Positions 47,744 through 56,682 of a stretch of DNA of 64,000 bases are shown in pieces (the first letter of the stretch is position 1; the number at the start of each line of letters is the position of its first letter). The translations under genes were made by a program, and so were the position numbers. Under the pieces are notes generated by a model. The model was not told the origin of the DNA. It made no database searches and was given only the letters and a program-made list of their open reading frames with translations. Source of the DNA: Gimesia maris (GTDB lineage Bacteria; Planctomycetota; Planctomycetia; Planctomycetales; Planctomycetaceae); the NCBI RefSeq assembly GCF_008298035.1, contig NZ_CP042910.1, positions 6,091,001-6,155,000 on the forward strand. Reading direction: 5' to 3'.

Positions 47744-49270
47744 ATGAAGATGCGCTTCCTGCTTTGCCATGCTGTCACACTTTGTGTCCTGGTTCTTACT
47801 ACAACAAACCTCCAGGCGGCAGAGACGCCTCAAGTCAAAGTCGGTTTCGCCGAACGCGATATCACGCCCGAGATCGGGATGGAACAGCCGGGCGGTTACG
47901 GGAAATCGTTTCATCGTTCGTTTCACGATCCCTGCAAGGTGCGAGTGGCAGTATTCGACAACGGGAAGAATGTCGTTGCGGTCGTGAGCCTGGACGCATT
48001 ATTTATTCGGCGGGTCACCGTGGATGAAATCCGCCAGCGGGTCGAAGCCAAATGCAAGATTCCAGCAAACTCGATCCTGCTGCATGCGACGCATTCGCAC
48101 TCTTCAGGGCCGATGGGCATGATCCTGCCCGGCGAATACGATCACGCTTCAAAATTCGTACAGGAACTGGCATATGAGAAATCATCGACGGCTGATACTG
48201 CATATCTGGAAACGGTCGTTGATCAGAGTGTGGAGGCAATCTGCGAAGCGTATCAGAAACGAAACGCGTCCGAATGTGGAGCGGGCGTGGGCATCGAAGA
48301 ACAGGTGGCCTTCAACCGCCGATTCTTCATGCGGAACGGTCTGACCTATACGCATCCCCGGCCTGGGAATCCGGATATCGTCAAACCGGCCGGCCCCGTT
48401 GATCCCGAAGTCGGTGTGATCGGCGTCTGGGATGAGCAGGGACAACTCAAAGGCTGCATTGTGAATTTCGTATGTCATGCCACGACCAACCCGGGTGGTA
48501 TCTCAGCGAATTACATTTATTATGTCGAACAGGTGATTCGTGGTTTCTTTGGAAAAGATACGGTCGTGGTTTTCCTGGCAGGGGCATCGGGAGATGTAAC
48601 ACAGGTCGATAACCTCTCGAAATTTCAACGTCGCCCCAGTGAAGAATCATCGCGTTTTGTCGGCGGTCGCGTAGGAGCGGAAGCAGTTAAGGTTCTGGTC
48701 TCGATGCCGCGCGGGAATTTCGAAACCATTGCCAGTAAAACGAAAATGTTAAAGATTCCCCGTCGCAAGCCGAGCAGGGAACATCTGGAAGAAGCGCTGG
48801 AACAGGTAAAAGCAGGACCAGGCAAAGCGGGAGCCACCAACTGGATCTTCGCGAAAGAGACCGTGTTGCTGGATGCCCGTCTGCAAAAAGAGCCTGTTGC
48901 TGACGTCGAGGTACAAGCAGTCCAGCTGGGACCCGTCGTGCTGTTAACCGACCCTGCCGAATTCTTCTGTCAGCTCGGCCTGGACATCAAGGAGGGCAGC
49001 CCCTTCCCGATCACGTTCCCGGTTTCACTGGCAAACGGTTGTGTCGGATATGTGCCTACCAAAGAAGCCTTCGACAAAAACGGCGGCGGATACGAAACCC
49101 GGCTCTCCAGTTACAGTAACCTGGAAATCACTGCCGGCCCGCAGATGGTCGAGGCTGCTGTGGAACTGTCAAAAGAGCTGACGCCCGACAAACTACCTGA
49201 GCGCCCTGCGGCTCCCGCCTTCAGTAATAATCCCTGGGAATACGGGAACCTGCCACCTCAGGTGGATTGA
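47744..49270 (+). CDS. secreted neutral/alkaline ceramidase-like protein
   Basis: The 508-residue product has a signal peptide (FLLCHAVTLCVLVLTTTNLQA). It shares the opening KVGFAERDITPEIGMEQPGGYG with neutral/alkaline ceramidase N-terminal domains. Likely zinc ligands are in LLHATHSHSSGPMG and VNFVCHATTNPGG. FLAGASGDVTQVDN matches the conserved metal/active-site region. These proteins are common in planctomycetes and usually lack a proven substrate, so amidase activity is inference. No close same-strand partner is seen; the DUF6268 gene converges on it across a family C repeat. Confidence 0.85.
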   Translation: MKMRFLLCHAVTLCVLVLTTTNLQAAETPQVKVGFAERDITPEIGMEQPGGYGKSFHRSFHDPCKVRVAVFDNGKNVVAVVSLDALFIRRVTVDEIRQRVEAKCKIPANSILLHATHSHSSGPMGMILPGEYDHASKFVQELAYEKSSTADTAYLETVVDQSVEAICEAYQKRNASECGAGVGIEEQVAFNRRFFMRNGLTYTHPRPGNPDIVKPAGPVDPEVGVIGVWDEQGQLKGCIVNFVCHATTNPGGISANYIYYVEQVIRGFFGKDTVVVFLAGASGDVTQVDNLSKFQRRPSEESSRFVGGRVGAEAVKVLVSMPRGNFETIASKTKMLKIPRRKPSREHLEEALEQVKAGPGKAGATNWIFAKETVLLDARLQKEPVADVEVQAVQLGPVVLLTDPAEFFCQLGLDIKEGSPFPITFPVSLANGCVGYVPTKEAFDKNGGGYETRLSSYSNLEITAGPQMVEAAVELSKELTPDKLPERPAAPAFSNNPWEYGNLPPQVD

Positions 49271-49327
49271 ACCGTCAAGTAGACCAGGAGAAGTGAGCCC
49301 CATCTTTATCGATCCGCATGGAGCGTT

Positions 49328-49413
49328 TCACATTTAATTAGAGCGACTCTCAATCTATGATTTTTGTTCCAAATAGCCTTAGAGACGCTACTCTAAAACG
49401 GGACACAGTCTAG
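49328..49413 (-). repeat. 85-bp hairpin repeat, family C, copy 3 (inverted)
   Basis: Read on the minus strand it begins CTAGACTGTGTCCCGTTTTA, then GTAGCGTCTC, a variable middle, TTGAGAGTCGCTC and TTAAATGTGA. It overlaps the stop codon of the DUF6268 gene by a few bases (its CTA at 49410-49412 is that gene's TAG on the other strand). Confidence 0.72.
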
Positions 49414-50465
49414 AAGCTGATTCCGGAACGAAGCAGGAGTGTGTTACCAACCTTGATGTCAGGCACGTTGTTGTCAAATTCAAACTTTCGGCCGAATACA
49501 TAGCCGATCTCTGCGTTGACCCTCGTGCCACTGGAGCCAAAAGATCCCGGCTTTTTAGGGGGCGTGGCTTCCCAACCCAATACAAAGCGAAACTCGCGAT
49601 AGTTGAGTCGTTCTCCCAATCCGTTGGCGCGCCGATAGGCCCATGTGCCTCCTGAAAATCCGCCGCCAACATAGGCCCAGTGCTGACGCGACTCAGACTC
49701 GGATAAGAGCAGAGAGATTCTTGGACTAGGCAGCATTAAATCGACTTTGAGCGAAGGACGCGGCTGCCAGATAGCTCCCAGGACCGGCAGAACCGGAAGA
49801 TCACTTTGACCGGTGGCAAGCGCCCCAAACGCAAAATTCCAGGTCTCATTGGGACGATACATGGCAAACATACCGCCTCGGATCTGCCAGGCGGTACTGC
49901 TGGTATTGTCCATATCCGACGCGAATGCACCATTCAGCATATATCGGGCCATCCATTTTTCGTTGATCGGGCGCATCCATGACATCCCAAACGAAAATTC
50001 ATTCAGGCTCTGGGGTAAATCCAGCGCAGCGGGGGCATCGATCTGTGTGAATGAATAACCGAAATTGAGAAACGGAGGCGGAGGCCCGAAAATCGGATAG
50101 ACGGGTATCTTCATCGACAAGTCATAAGAACTGATTCCCACTCCGCCCACCTCTGGTTCCCATTCGGCTGAGCTGTCAAACCGCGGTCTCATGAGAGATT
50201 TCAAATCAAGTGGTCGTTCTGTAATCGATGGTTCATCGCTCTCTGCCTCAAATGGTTCTTCCGCCGGTGGTAGGACCTCATCCAGAGGAAGGCCATCTTC
50301 CACCCGCAAGCTGCGATCAAGGGGCAGAAATCCCGCCAGTACGGTTTCCGACGGTTCTGAAAGGAAAACATGGCCCGGCGTTTCAGTCTGCGCAAGCAAA
50401 CTCTGCTGGATACCAAGGCCATATCCGATGATCGAGAAGATGAAAATGAAGCGTAACAAGAACAT
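49410..50465 (-). CDS. DUF6268-type outer-membrane beta-barrel protein
   Basis: The 351-residue product has a signal peptide (MFLLRFIFIFSIIGYGLGIQQSLLA). An acidic Pro/Glu-rich linker (about residues 30-90) follows, then alternating strands rich in Gly and aromatic residues (FSFGMSWMRPIN, WNFAFGALATGQ, VYVGGGFSGG-type). It ends in LLLRSGISF with a terminal Phe, as in outer-membrane barrels. It resembles DUF6268 proteins of planctomycetes. A transport or structural role is inferred. A repeat-family C copy provides its last bases. Confidence 0.72.
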   Translation of the reverse strand: MFLLRFIFIFSIIGYGLGIQQSLLAQTETPGHVFLSEPSETVLAGFLPLDRSLRVEDGLPLDEVLPPAEEPFEAESDEPSITERPLDLKSLMRPRFDSSAEWEPEVGGVGISSYDLSMKIPVYPIFGPPPPFLNFGYSFTQIDAPAALDLPQSLNEFSFGMSWMRPINEKWMARYMLNGAFASDMDNTSSTAWQIRGGMFAMYRPNETWNFAFGALATGQSDLPVLPVLGAIWQPRPSLKVDLMLPSPRISLLLSESESRQHWAYVGGGFSGGTWAYRRANGLGERLNYREFRFVLGWEATPPKKPGSFGSSGTRVNAEIGYVFGRKFEFDNNVPDIKVGNTLLLRSGISF

Positions 50466-50868
50466 CAGTCGTCCGTGACATCAGTTTTGATAAAGCAGAG
50501 AACGCAATGAGAAGAGCAGGTGGGATCCGCGCGGATCATCATGTTATAGTACAAGACAGGATTTTGATCGAGGAATTATTTCATTTTGTCATATTTACAA
50601 CAAAAGCCCGTCTTTCTGTTTCACTAGACTCGCCTGTGAATTTGCTGTATCTGGCTCTTTTTTACTACCACGAAAAGCACGAAAGTAAAAGTGGGTGGTG
50701 GCAGTGCAATAAACCGAAGAGCATTCTCTATTAGCCGCAGAGCGTTAGCGCCGGTTGTCTCCCGACCTGCAGAAACTGCGACCAACTCTGTACGGCTCAT
50801 GTGAAAGAAAGGGTGCCCCCGGATGTAATCCGGGGTTGTCGCAGACAACAGGAGACCACACGAAACGT
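50466..50868. other. intergenic stretch with an inverted family A repeat
   Basis: These 403 bases lie between the start of the DUF6268 gene and the stop of the golvesin-like gene. They hold the repeat at 50665-50853. No gene is seen. Confidence 0.55.
50665..50853 (-). repeat. REP-like repeat, family A, inverted dispersed copy
   Basis: It has CTACCACGAAAAGCACGAAAG, then ATTAGCCGCAGAGCGTTAGC and the CCGGATGTAATCCGGGG hairpin with TTGTCGCAGACAACAGG. The block order is the exact inverse of the array at 35.5-36.3 kb, 15 kb away. Its right end stops 16 bases before the golvesin-like gene's stop. Confidence 0.82.
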
Positions 50869-51504
50869 TCATTCGCCGACGAACAGAAACTGCACGGCGT
50901 CGGCAATCACGTATTTCCCGTCGGTGCCGTCGGTGGAAATTTTCACCCAGCCCGCTTTCCCTTTGTCGAAGCGAAAGGTGCCCAGACTGCGGAACAGCTT
51001 GTGGTGTGCGGGGATCTGCTGCTGGTTAATGCGGATTATTTTTTCACCCTCGGCGTGGTGAATCGTGACCGGGGTGTTGGTCGACCTGCGGATATTGTAA
51101 CAGTGCGAGAGTCGGACTTCGTAGCGGCCGGGCTGCGGGAGATCGGGTGTGAAGATAACGGCTTTCTCCCCCTTCCCTTTTTTCTGATCGTGCAGGTAGC
51201 CGAGACCGACGTAGGGGGGCGTGTGCGTCGAATACTGCCAGACGCCAATCAGCTTTGCCTGGGTTTCATCAACGACGATGCCTTTCAGTTTTGCAGGATC
51301 GGGCACAATGAAGGGGACGAGTTCCGGCTTATCGACTTCGCCTGGGGCATGGGTATTGGCGACCGCGTCGGGGTGGGGTTCGAGTTTCGGTGTGAGTTCT
51401 TCGGCAAGCAGATCATTCGCATTAGTCAACATCACATAGAAGAGCCCCAAGCACATAACGAAACCAAAAAACCTAAAGATAATTCCGGAGAGATTGTGTG
51501 ACAT
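50869..51504 (-). CDS. membrane-anchored golvesin C-terminal-like protein
   Basis: The 211-residue product has an N-terminal signal or anchor (FRFFGFVMCLGLFYVMLTNAN). After a linker, the C-terminal half matches the golvesin C-terminal-like domain seen with xanthan lyase and other surface proteins: LPQPGRYEVRLSHCYNIRRS, then NTPVTIHHAEGEKIIRINQQQ, SLGTFRF and YVIADAVQFLF. It may bind carbohydrate. No catalytic domain is present, which is unusual because the domain is normally attached to an enzyme. GGGAG precedes the ATG. Confidence 0.8.
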   Translation of the reverse strand: MSHNLSGIIFRFFGFVMCLGLFYVMLTNANDLLAEELTPKLEPHPDAVANTHAPGEVDKPELVPFIVPDPAKLKGIVVDETQAKLIGVWQYSTHTPPYVGLGYLHDQKKGKGEKAVIFTPDLPQPGRYEVRLSHCYNIRRSTNTPVTIHHAEGEKIIRINQQQIPAHHKLFRSLGTFRFDKGKAGWVKISTDGTDGKYVIADAVQFLFVGE

Positions 51505-51534
51505 CAGAAACTCGCTCCCTGTTGATCAATAGAC

Positions 51535-52644
51535 TTAATTTGGATTAATGACAAGCCGGATCCGCCGAGACTTATTTGAATTCGAGTGAGCGAGAGAATA
51601 CTCGCGTTTCGATATACTTTCTCCACGTATCACAACGGCATTTAAAGCAACAATTTGAGTGATCACCTTGAGACTGGAAACTTGAGTTTCTCTTTCAAGT
51701 TGCTCGTCACTTAATTTTCCACGACGAGGGCCAGTTGGATCCTTAAAGTGCTTCTTTCTCTGGAAATAATCGTATGCATAAGAATCTGAGCAGTATTCTC
51801 GACTGTTTCCCACCATGCTATCCACATTGAGTTTGCCAGCACTTGACAATCTTGCTGCCACTTCCCACTGTGCCTCAGTCGGTAGATTGACTCCTTGCCA
51901 CTCAGCATAAGAGACTGCATTTCTGTACGAAGCACGGACATAGGGAGCTTGACCTTGCGGCAGATGCTTCAGTTTCGCAGTGAGTACCTCTTTGACCTTT
52001 GTTAATGTCTGTCTCTGTCGGGATGTGAGCCTGATACTCTTGATGTCTTCTTCCAGGGTGCGTTCTTCCCCTTCTTCATACTTTGCGCTGTCTTCAGGCT
52101 CAGTAAAGAACTTGTCATAGGCATCTTTGAAGGCACTTGCTAACTCTGGATTCAGATCCAAAAGATCGCCCCATTCATCTCGTTCAGTATAGAAACTAAT
52201 CATAAAATCCAACAACCGAAAGTCGGCTTGCTGTTCCTCAGGAAGCTGGCGAATCAGTGTGCGCATTTCTTCGCCAAACCATTCTTTCTGTAACAGGTTT
52301 TTCAGCAATCCCTGCCCCAGTTGAGCCCGGGTCACGCACGTTTCAGAAATATAATAGGGGCTCAGTTGTATCTGGATTTTTTTCGAATCCCAAATCTGAT
52401 CTGAGCCGATGGTGTAAGTGCCGACAGGAACCAGCGCATACCACATTCCTGAAGAGGGATTCTGCACCCGATTCGGTAAGCCGTCTGTTTGCCCTGCTTC
52501 AGAATCGACTTTGACCGGAAATGGAAAGCGGTCGGCTTCCTTTGCAGCCTTGCCTTCTTCCGCCAGGAGGGGAGTCGTCGGTCCTAGTGAGACACCAAGA
52601 ATCAGCAGAACAAACCACAGTTTGATGAGCAAATCCTGTAGCAT
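51535..52644 (-). CDS. SUMF1/FGE-fold protein with large insertion
   Basis: The 369-residue product has a signal peptide (MLQDLLIKLWFVLLILGVSLG). The SUMF1 (formylglycine-generating-enzyme type) fold begins at YALVPVGTYTIGS and YISETCVTRAQ. An acidic helical insertion of about 110 residues follows. The fold resumes at YVRASYRNAVSYAEWQGVNLPTEAQWEVAARL, then VGNSREYCSDSYAYD, DPTGPRRG and VIRGESI. The catalytic Cys pair of true FGEs is not evident, so it is more likely a ligand-binding member. The ATG at 52644 is chosen because it begins the signal peptide; the upstream start adds 21 residues. Confidence 0.78.
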   Translation of the reverse strand: MLQDLLIKLWFVLLILGVSLGPTTPLLAEEGKAAKEADRFPFPVKVDSEAGQTDGLPNRVQNPSSGMWYALVPVGTYTIGSDQIWDSKKIQIQLSPYYISETCVTRAQLGQGLLKNLLQKEWFGEEMRTLIRQLPEEQQADFRLLDFMISFYTERDEWGDLLDLNPELASAFKDAYDKFFTEPEDSAKYEEGEERTLEEDIKSIRLTSRQRQTLTKVKEVLTAKLKHLPQGQAPYVRASYRNAVSYAEWQGVNLPTEAQWEVAARLSSAGKLNVDSMVGNSREYCSDSYAYDYFQRKKHFKDPTGPRRGKLSDEQLERETQVSSLKVITQIVALNAVVIRGESISKREYSLAHSNSNKSRRIRLVINPN

Positions 52645-52773
52645 GAGAACTGCTTTCCTGTGAGTGGGTAAGCGTTGGAAACCGGTAGATGAAATCGATG
52701 CTTTCACACTTACCGGTGACTAGTGCCATTCTGTACGTGAAATGTGAGATGCAAAATAAATTGTCCGTTTTCC

Positions 52774-52824
52774 CTGCGACCTCCTGCTCGCTGCGCTCGG
52801 CCCGAATTTTATTCGGGCCCACCC
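52774..52824 (+). repeat. hairpin repeat, family B, copy 3
   Basis: It has CTGCGACCTCCTGCTCGC and GCCCGAAT-TTT-ATTCGGGC followed by CCACCC. It lies in the spacer between the DUF116-prenyl synthase gene (stop at 52860) and the SUMF1-like gene. Confidence 0.82.
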
Positions 52825-52859
52825 GCTGATTGCGAAACAGCGAGAGTACCTTTCATCGA

Positions 52860-54695
52860 TCAGGCAGTCGGCATCAACACCTGGGGTTCCGGTTTGGCTT
52901 CGGGAGTTTCTTCGGCCAGCACGGTATCGCAGAAGAACATCAGCAGTTGTTTGAAGTCTTCGTTCTCGACGTTTTCCGCCAGTTCCTCGGCCCGGGCCCG
53001 TGATTTATCGACCAGGGCTTCGGCTTTGTTAAAGACATCGCAGTCCTGATAGATTTGACGCAGACGACCGATGCGAGCCCCATCGCTGGGATGTCCCTGC
53101 AGAATGTCTTTCAGGTCGGCCTTCTGCTGATCGTCGGCGGTCTGGAGTGCCAGTGCCAACAGCAGCGTCGGTCGCATCGCCAGGGCATCCTGTCCGGAGA
53201 TCAGCTTGTTATTGTCGTCTCCCTGCCAGTCTTTGAGGTCATTCAGGATCTGGAACCCAACGCCGATATGCCTTGAGAAGGAAGAGATCAGTTCTTCGTA
53301 CTCGCCCACCGAACCGGTCATGCGAATGCCGGCGTAGAGAGCCGCTTCGAAAGCCGGTGATGTTTTGAGTGCATAGATCTGTAATGCATCAAGCGGTGCC
53401 AGTTCGAAGGTTTCGCTTTCCTGCCAGGCCATCTCGGCCCCCTGCCCTTCGCAGAGTCGGATATGGGCAGCGGACATTTTTTCGATCAGGTCGGAAGCAG
53501 CTTCAGCGCCGATATCGGCCCGGGCTTCGTTGAGCAGGCGATACCCGACACCGATCAGGTAGTCGCCGATATTAATGGCCATGCCGGTGCCATGCTGACG
53601 ATGCAGGGTTTCACGACCGTATCGGTACTGGTCATCGTCTTCGATGTCATCGTGAATCAGTGAAGCCTTATGGAAGACTTCAATGGCCATGGCGGCTTTC
53701 TGCACGCCCAGGGGATAGGTGGTCTCTGCTGTGTCATCCGCCTGTTGTGCTTTGATGAGTGCATCGTAAGCGGCCAGAGTGATAAAGGGACGGAACCGTT
53801 TTCCGCCATGCTTGAGCCAGTCGTAGGAAATGGCTTCTGTCTTACCCAGTGGAGTCCGGGCGGCGGCTTCGGTTTTTGTACGCAGCGGAGGTAGAATCTG
53901 ATCGAAGTTATCTTCAAACAGTGCATTGGCGGCCCGCATGGTGGGCAGATAGCTGCGTGTCAGCGGCTGTTCCAGAGGACGGTATTCTTCCAGGACTTCC
54001 CAGATCCAGGGTTCATCCATTTTCGTATTTTTACAGTCGCCGGAATGCAGGGGAACCGCATAGGACGGAACGCCGGCGATGAGCACTTTATCAATCGATT
54101 TTTCCAGGACGTTCAGACAGGCGACTCCCAGGATGCCGTCCACGTAACCGCCGACGATGATTTTGAGGACAACGGGTGAGCCCTCGGCAACGAGTACTTT
54201 GTATCCCAACTGTTCGGCTCTGACTTTGTAGTCGGCGATCGAACACGCGCCGCACTTTTCACAATCGAGACCAAACTCATCGTATTCTGCAGGACAGCCT
54301 TCGGCGTGCTTCAGGCAGTGAGGCAACAGCAGGAGGCGGCGTTCGAAGGGAATTGCCAGGAACTGCCGTTTCCAGAAAAAGTTCCCGATCAGGACCATCA
54401 TGAAGCCCAGAAACTTTTCGGGCTGATTCATATGCTCCAGCAATTCACGCGACCAGGCTTCCAGCGTCGTTTTGTTGAAGGGATTGGAACAGTCGAGCTT
54501 CTCGACGAACTTTTCCGCTTCGGCCTTCATTTCTTCGCGCAGCGCAGAGGTTTCCGGTACCGCTTTCAGATGACTGGTACTCTGGCGTTTTCTTTTGACC
54601 GGTTTTTTGTTATCGGAAGAGCGTACTTCAGCTTTGCTTGAGCCGGGTACAATTTTATCTTCAGAACTTTCCTGGTCTAAAGGTGCAATGGACAC
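52860..54695 (-). CDS. DUF116 domain fused to polyprenyl diphosphate synthase
   Basis: The 611-residue product joins two families. Residues about 90-250 are DUF116: Cys127, Cys134, Cys145, Cys148 and Cys151 ([19 protein letters not shown]), then a [14 protein letters not shown] segment. Residues about 265-595 are an all-trans polyprenyl diphosphate synthase: GGKRFRPF (297-304), the first Asp-rich motif DDIED (349-353) and a second, NDLKDWQGD. Small residues (Ala, Ser) at positions -5 and -4 before the first motif suggest a product of C20 or longer. The GTG start has a strong GAGGAG six bases upstream. It ends the minus-strand cluster with the cyclase, Fe-S and GcvH-like genes. Confidence 0.9.
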   Translation of the reverse strand: MSIAPLDQESSEDKIVPGSSKAEVRSSDNKKPVKRKRQSTSHLKAVPETSALREEMKAEAEKFVEKLDCSNPFNKTTLEAWSRELLEHMNQPEKFLGFMMVLIGNFFWKRQFLAIPFERRLLLLPHCLKHAEGCPAEYDEFGLDCEKCGACSIADYKVRAEQLGYKVLVAEGSPVVLKIIVGGYVDGILGVACLNVLEKSIDKVLIAGVPSYAVPLHSGDCKNTKMDEPWIWEVLEEYRPLEQPLTRSYLPTMRAANALFEDNFDQILPPLRTKTEAAARTPLGKTEAISYDWLKHGGKRFRPFITLAAYDALIKAQQADDTAETTYPLGVQKAAMAIEVFHKASLIHDDIEDDDQYRYGRETLHRQHGTGMAINIGDYLIGVGYRLLNEARADIGAEAASDLIEKMSAAHIRLCEGQGAEMAWQESETFELAPLDALQIYALKTSPAFEAALYAGIRMTGSVGEYEELISSFSRHIGVGFQILNDLKDWQGDDNNKLISGQDALAMRPTLLLALALQTADDQQKADLKDILQGHPSDGARIGRLRQIYQDCDVFNKAEALVDKSRARAEELAENVENEDFKQLLMFFCDTVLAEETPEAKPEPQVLMPTA

Positions 54696-54776
54696 GGAAC
54701 ACTCCTCTATGGTTAATAACTCAATCGAGCGATCGTTGAAGGATTGAATTCAAATTGGTTTGGAAACGGGGGGGAT

Positions 54777-56639
54777 CTATTTTTCCTTAACGCTCATTAT
54801 AGGGTAATCCTCCTCCTCAAGCGACAATCTTAAATTGTCATCCGCAGATTTTTTCAAAACGGTCTCTGCACGATGCAGGGCTGAAACAGTAAAGATAATT
54901 GGATAAAGTTGTTCGAAATACCATAACTTCGCAAAGTAAAAGCCGATCGGCGTTGTTTCTGTATAGGTACCGTTCTCAACCCGTCCTGACAGCCAGTTAA
55001 GCCCCTGAGCGACCACGGGGTCCGCAGGTTCCAACCCCAGTGCCAGTAACGTATCCACGGCAAGTGCCGTCTCTTCTACGCTGGACGGAGCACTGGTTGC
55101 GCCCCCCCAGCCTCCATCGAGATTCTGGACGGATTTCAAAAACAGGATGCCCTGTTCTGCCTGAATTGAACCACATTGTTCTCCCTGGGCGTAGGCAGCC
55201 AGGACCCGCGCGGTACCGTAAACCGGATTTTCATCATTTTCGACATGCTGATTTCCGAACCAGAGCGGGAGCCAGGACCCATCGGGACGCTGGACCGTCG
55301 CCAGATACTTAAAGCATTTTCTGACAGCACGTTCCGCTCGAAGACGTAATTCGGCCTCTGCTGACTCAGGTTCCGTCTGTAACCAGGCCTGCAATGCGCG
55401 AATCACATGCGCCGAGATATCAGCGGCACTTTGATCAAAGGGGAGCGCACCCCAGCCTCGACAGAACGTTGGCCAGCCCCCGTTGCTGTTCTGCAGATCG
55501 AGCAGCCATTTGACACCATTGCGAAGTGCCACCTGTAAATCAGCTGGCTGCTGCGTATCGGGTTCATCCGGTTGAAGGTTTAATAAAGCCAGGATGGCGC
55601 CGGGGGTGTCGTCGGCATCGGGTACACCGCCGGGCAGATCGGTCCAGGCCCAGCCTCCCGGCTCTGCCGAAGTGTAAGGATGCAGTTCTTTGTATTGCTG
55701 TTGGAGCAGCCATTCGCGGATCGGTGTTTTCTCAAACTCCGCCAGTGTGCCTTCGAGGGCATTTACAGAGAGCGTGGTGGTCCAGGTAGCGAGGTTGGTA
55801 TCAATGGGCCAGCTGCCATCGGGTCTGACCGAGTCGAGCAGAAACTGTAATCCTTTCTGCACAACGGGATGGTCGGTCAAGCCCATGCCGGCCAGACTCA
55901 TGGTCACAAAACTGGTAAGCGGTGCCGCCTCCAGAAAACCACCGTTCGAAGGCTGGATCGAAATCAGTTTTTTCAGGCTGCGCTTGACTGCCAGCTTACG
56001 GATGAGTCTGGTGATCGGGTTGCGCGGTTTGCAGAAATGATGCCTGACCTGCCCTATGGCAATCAGCGCGGGCAACGCATAACTGACAACCGGAAGTCGC
56101 ACCGTTTTATAGAATCGGGCCGGCAGACAGGCGAGCTCGAAGGGGAGTGCAGGAATCGTCTTCCACTTAACGAGGCCGGCAAGAGCGCAATGGGTCAGAA
56201 TGGGAACCGAGAAGGTTTTGTCTTTTCCGTAACGGGCGACAACCGCTTCTACTCCTCCGACCCGGTCGATGTACTGTCGGGCGTTGACAACATGCGAAAC
56301 GTACTGTTCCGTACTTTTGGTCGCATGAAAGACAGCATGACACAGCATCGTGGTTGAGATATTACTGAAGCTTTTGACGGTATCGCCCCAGCCGCCGTCG
56401 GAATTTTGATGTTCCGCCAGCCAGCGGATACCGTTATCGATGTAAGTGTTGAGGGACAGGTCCGCGGGAAGTCGCTTTCGACGGATCATTTCCAGAGCCA
56501 TGATGGCAGTCGCTGTAGAGAGCGCGGAAGTGGAAAGTTCTCCCGTCCAGTGCCCCGTGCTGTTACGTAACGACAGTAATTCCGCACGTGATCGCTGGTA
56601 CGCTGCCTGAATTCGCTGGCAGGAGATGGTCTCACTCAT
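54777..56639 (-). CDS. class II terpene cyclase, squalene-hopene-cyclase-like
   Basis: The 620-residue product has the protonating DxDD motif as DADDT (Asp341, Asp343, Asp344). It has many QW-type repeats, including QNSDGGWGD, QPSNGGFLE, RPDGSWPID, QNSNGGWPTF, RPDGSWLPLW and QNLDGGWGG. These build the double alpha-barrel of squalene-hopene and tetraprenyl-curcumene cyclases. The N-terminus (GHWTGELSTSALSTATA) differs from typical hopene cyclases, and no squalene synthase is nearby, so the substrate may be another polyprene. The gene lies 81 bases upstream of the DUF116-prenyl synthase gene. Confidence 0.85.
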   Translation of the reverse strand: MSETISCQRIQAAYQRSRAELLSLRNSTGHWTGELSTSALSTATAIMALEMIRRKRLPADLSLNTYIDNGIRWLAEHQNSDGGWGDTVKSFSNISTTMLCHAVFHATKSTEQYVSHVVNARQYIDRVGGVEAVVARYGKDKTFSVPILTHCALAGLVKWKTIPALPFELACLPARFYKTVRLPVVSYALPALIAIGQVRHHFCKPRNPITRLIRKLAVKRSLKKLISIQPSNGGFLEAAPLTSFVTMSLAGMGLTDHPVVQKGLQFLLDSVRPDGSWPIDTNLATWTTTLSVNALEGTLAEFEKTPIREWLLQQQYKELHPYTSAEPGGWAWTDLPGGVPDADDTPGAILALLNLQPDEPDTQQPADLQVALRNGVKWLLDLQNSNGGWPTFCRGWGALPFDQSAADISAHVIRALQAWLQTEPESAEAELRLRAERAVRKCFKYLATVQRPDGSWLPLWFGNQHVENDENPVYGTARVLAAYAQGEQCGSIQAEQGILFLKSVQNLDGGWGGATSAPSSVEETALAVDTLLALGLEPADPVVAQGLNWLSGRVENGTYTETTPIGFYFAKLWYFEQLYPIIFTVSALHRAETVLKKSADDNLRLSLEEEDYPIMSVKEK

Positions 56640-56682
56640 ACAGGTCTCTGGGATACGGGGTCTGGATTATTATTTTTGGCGC

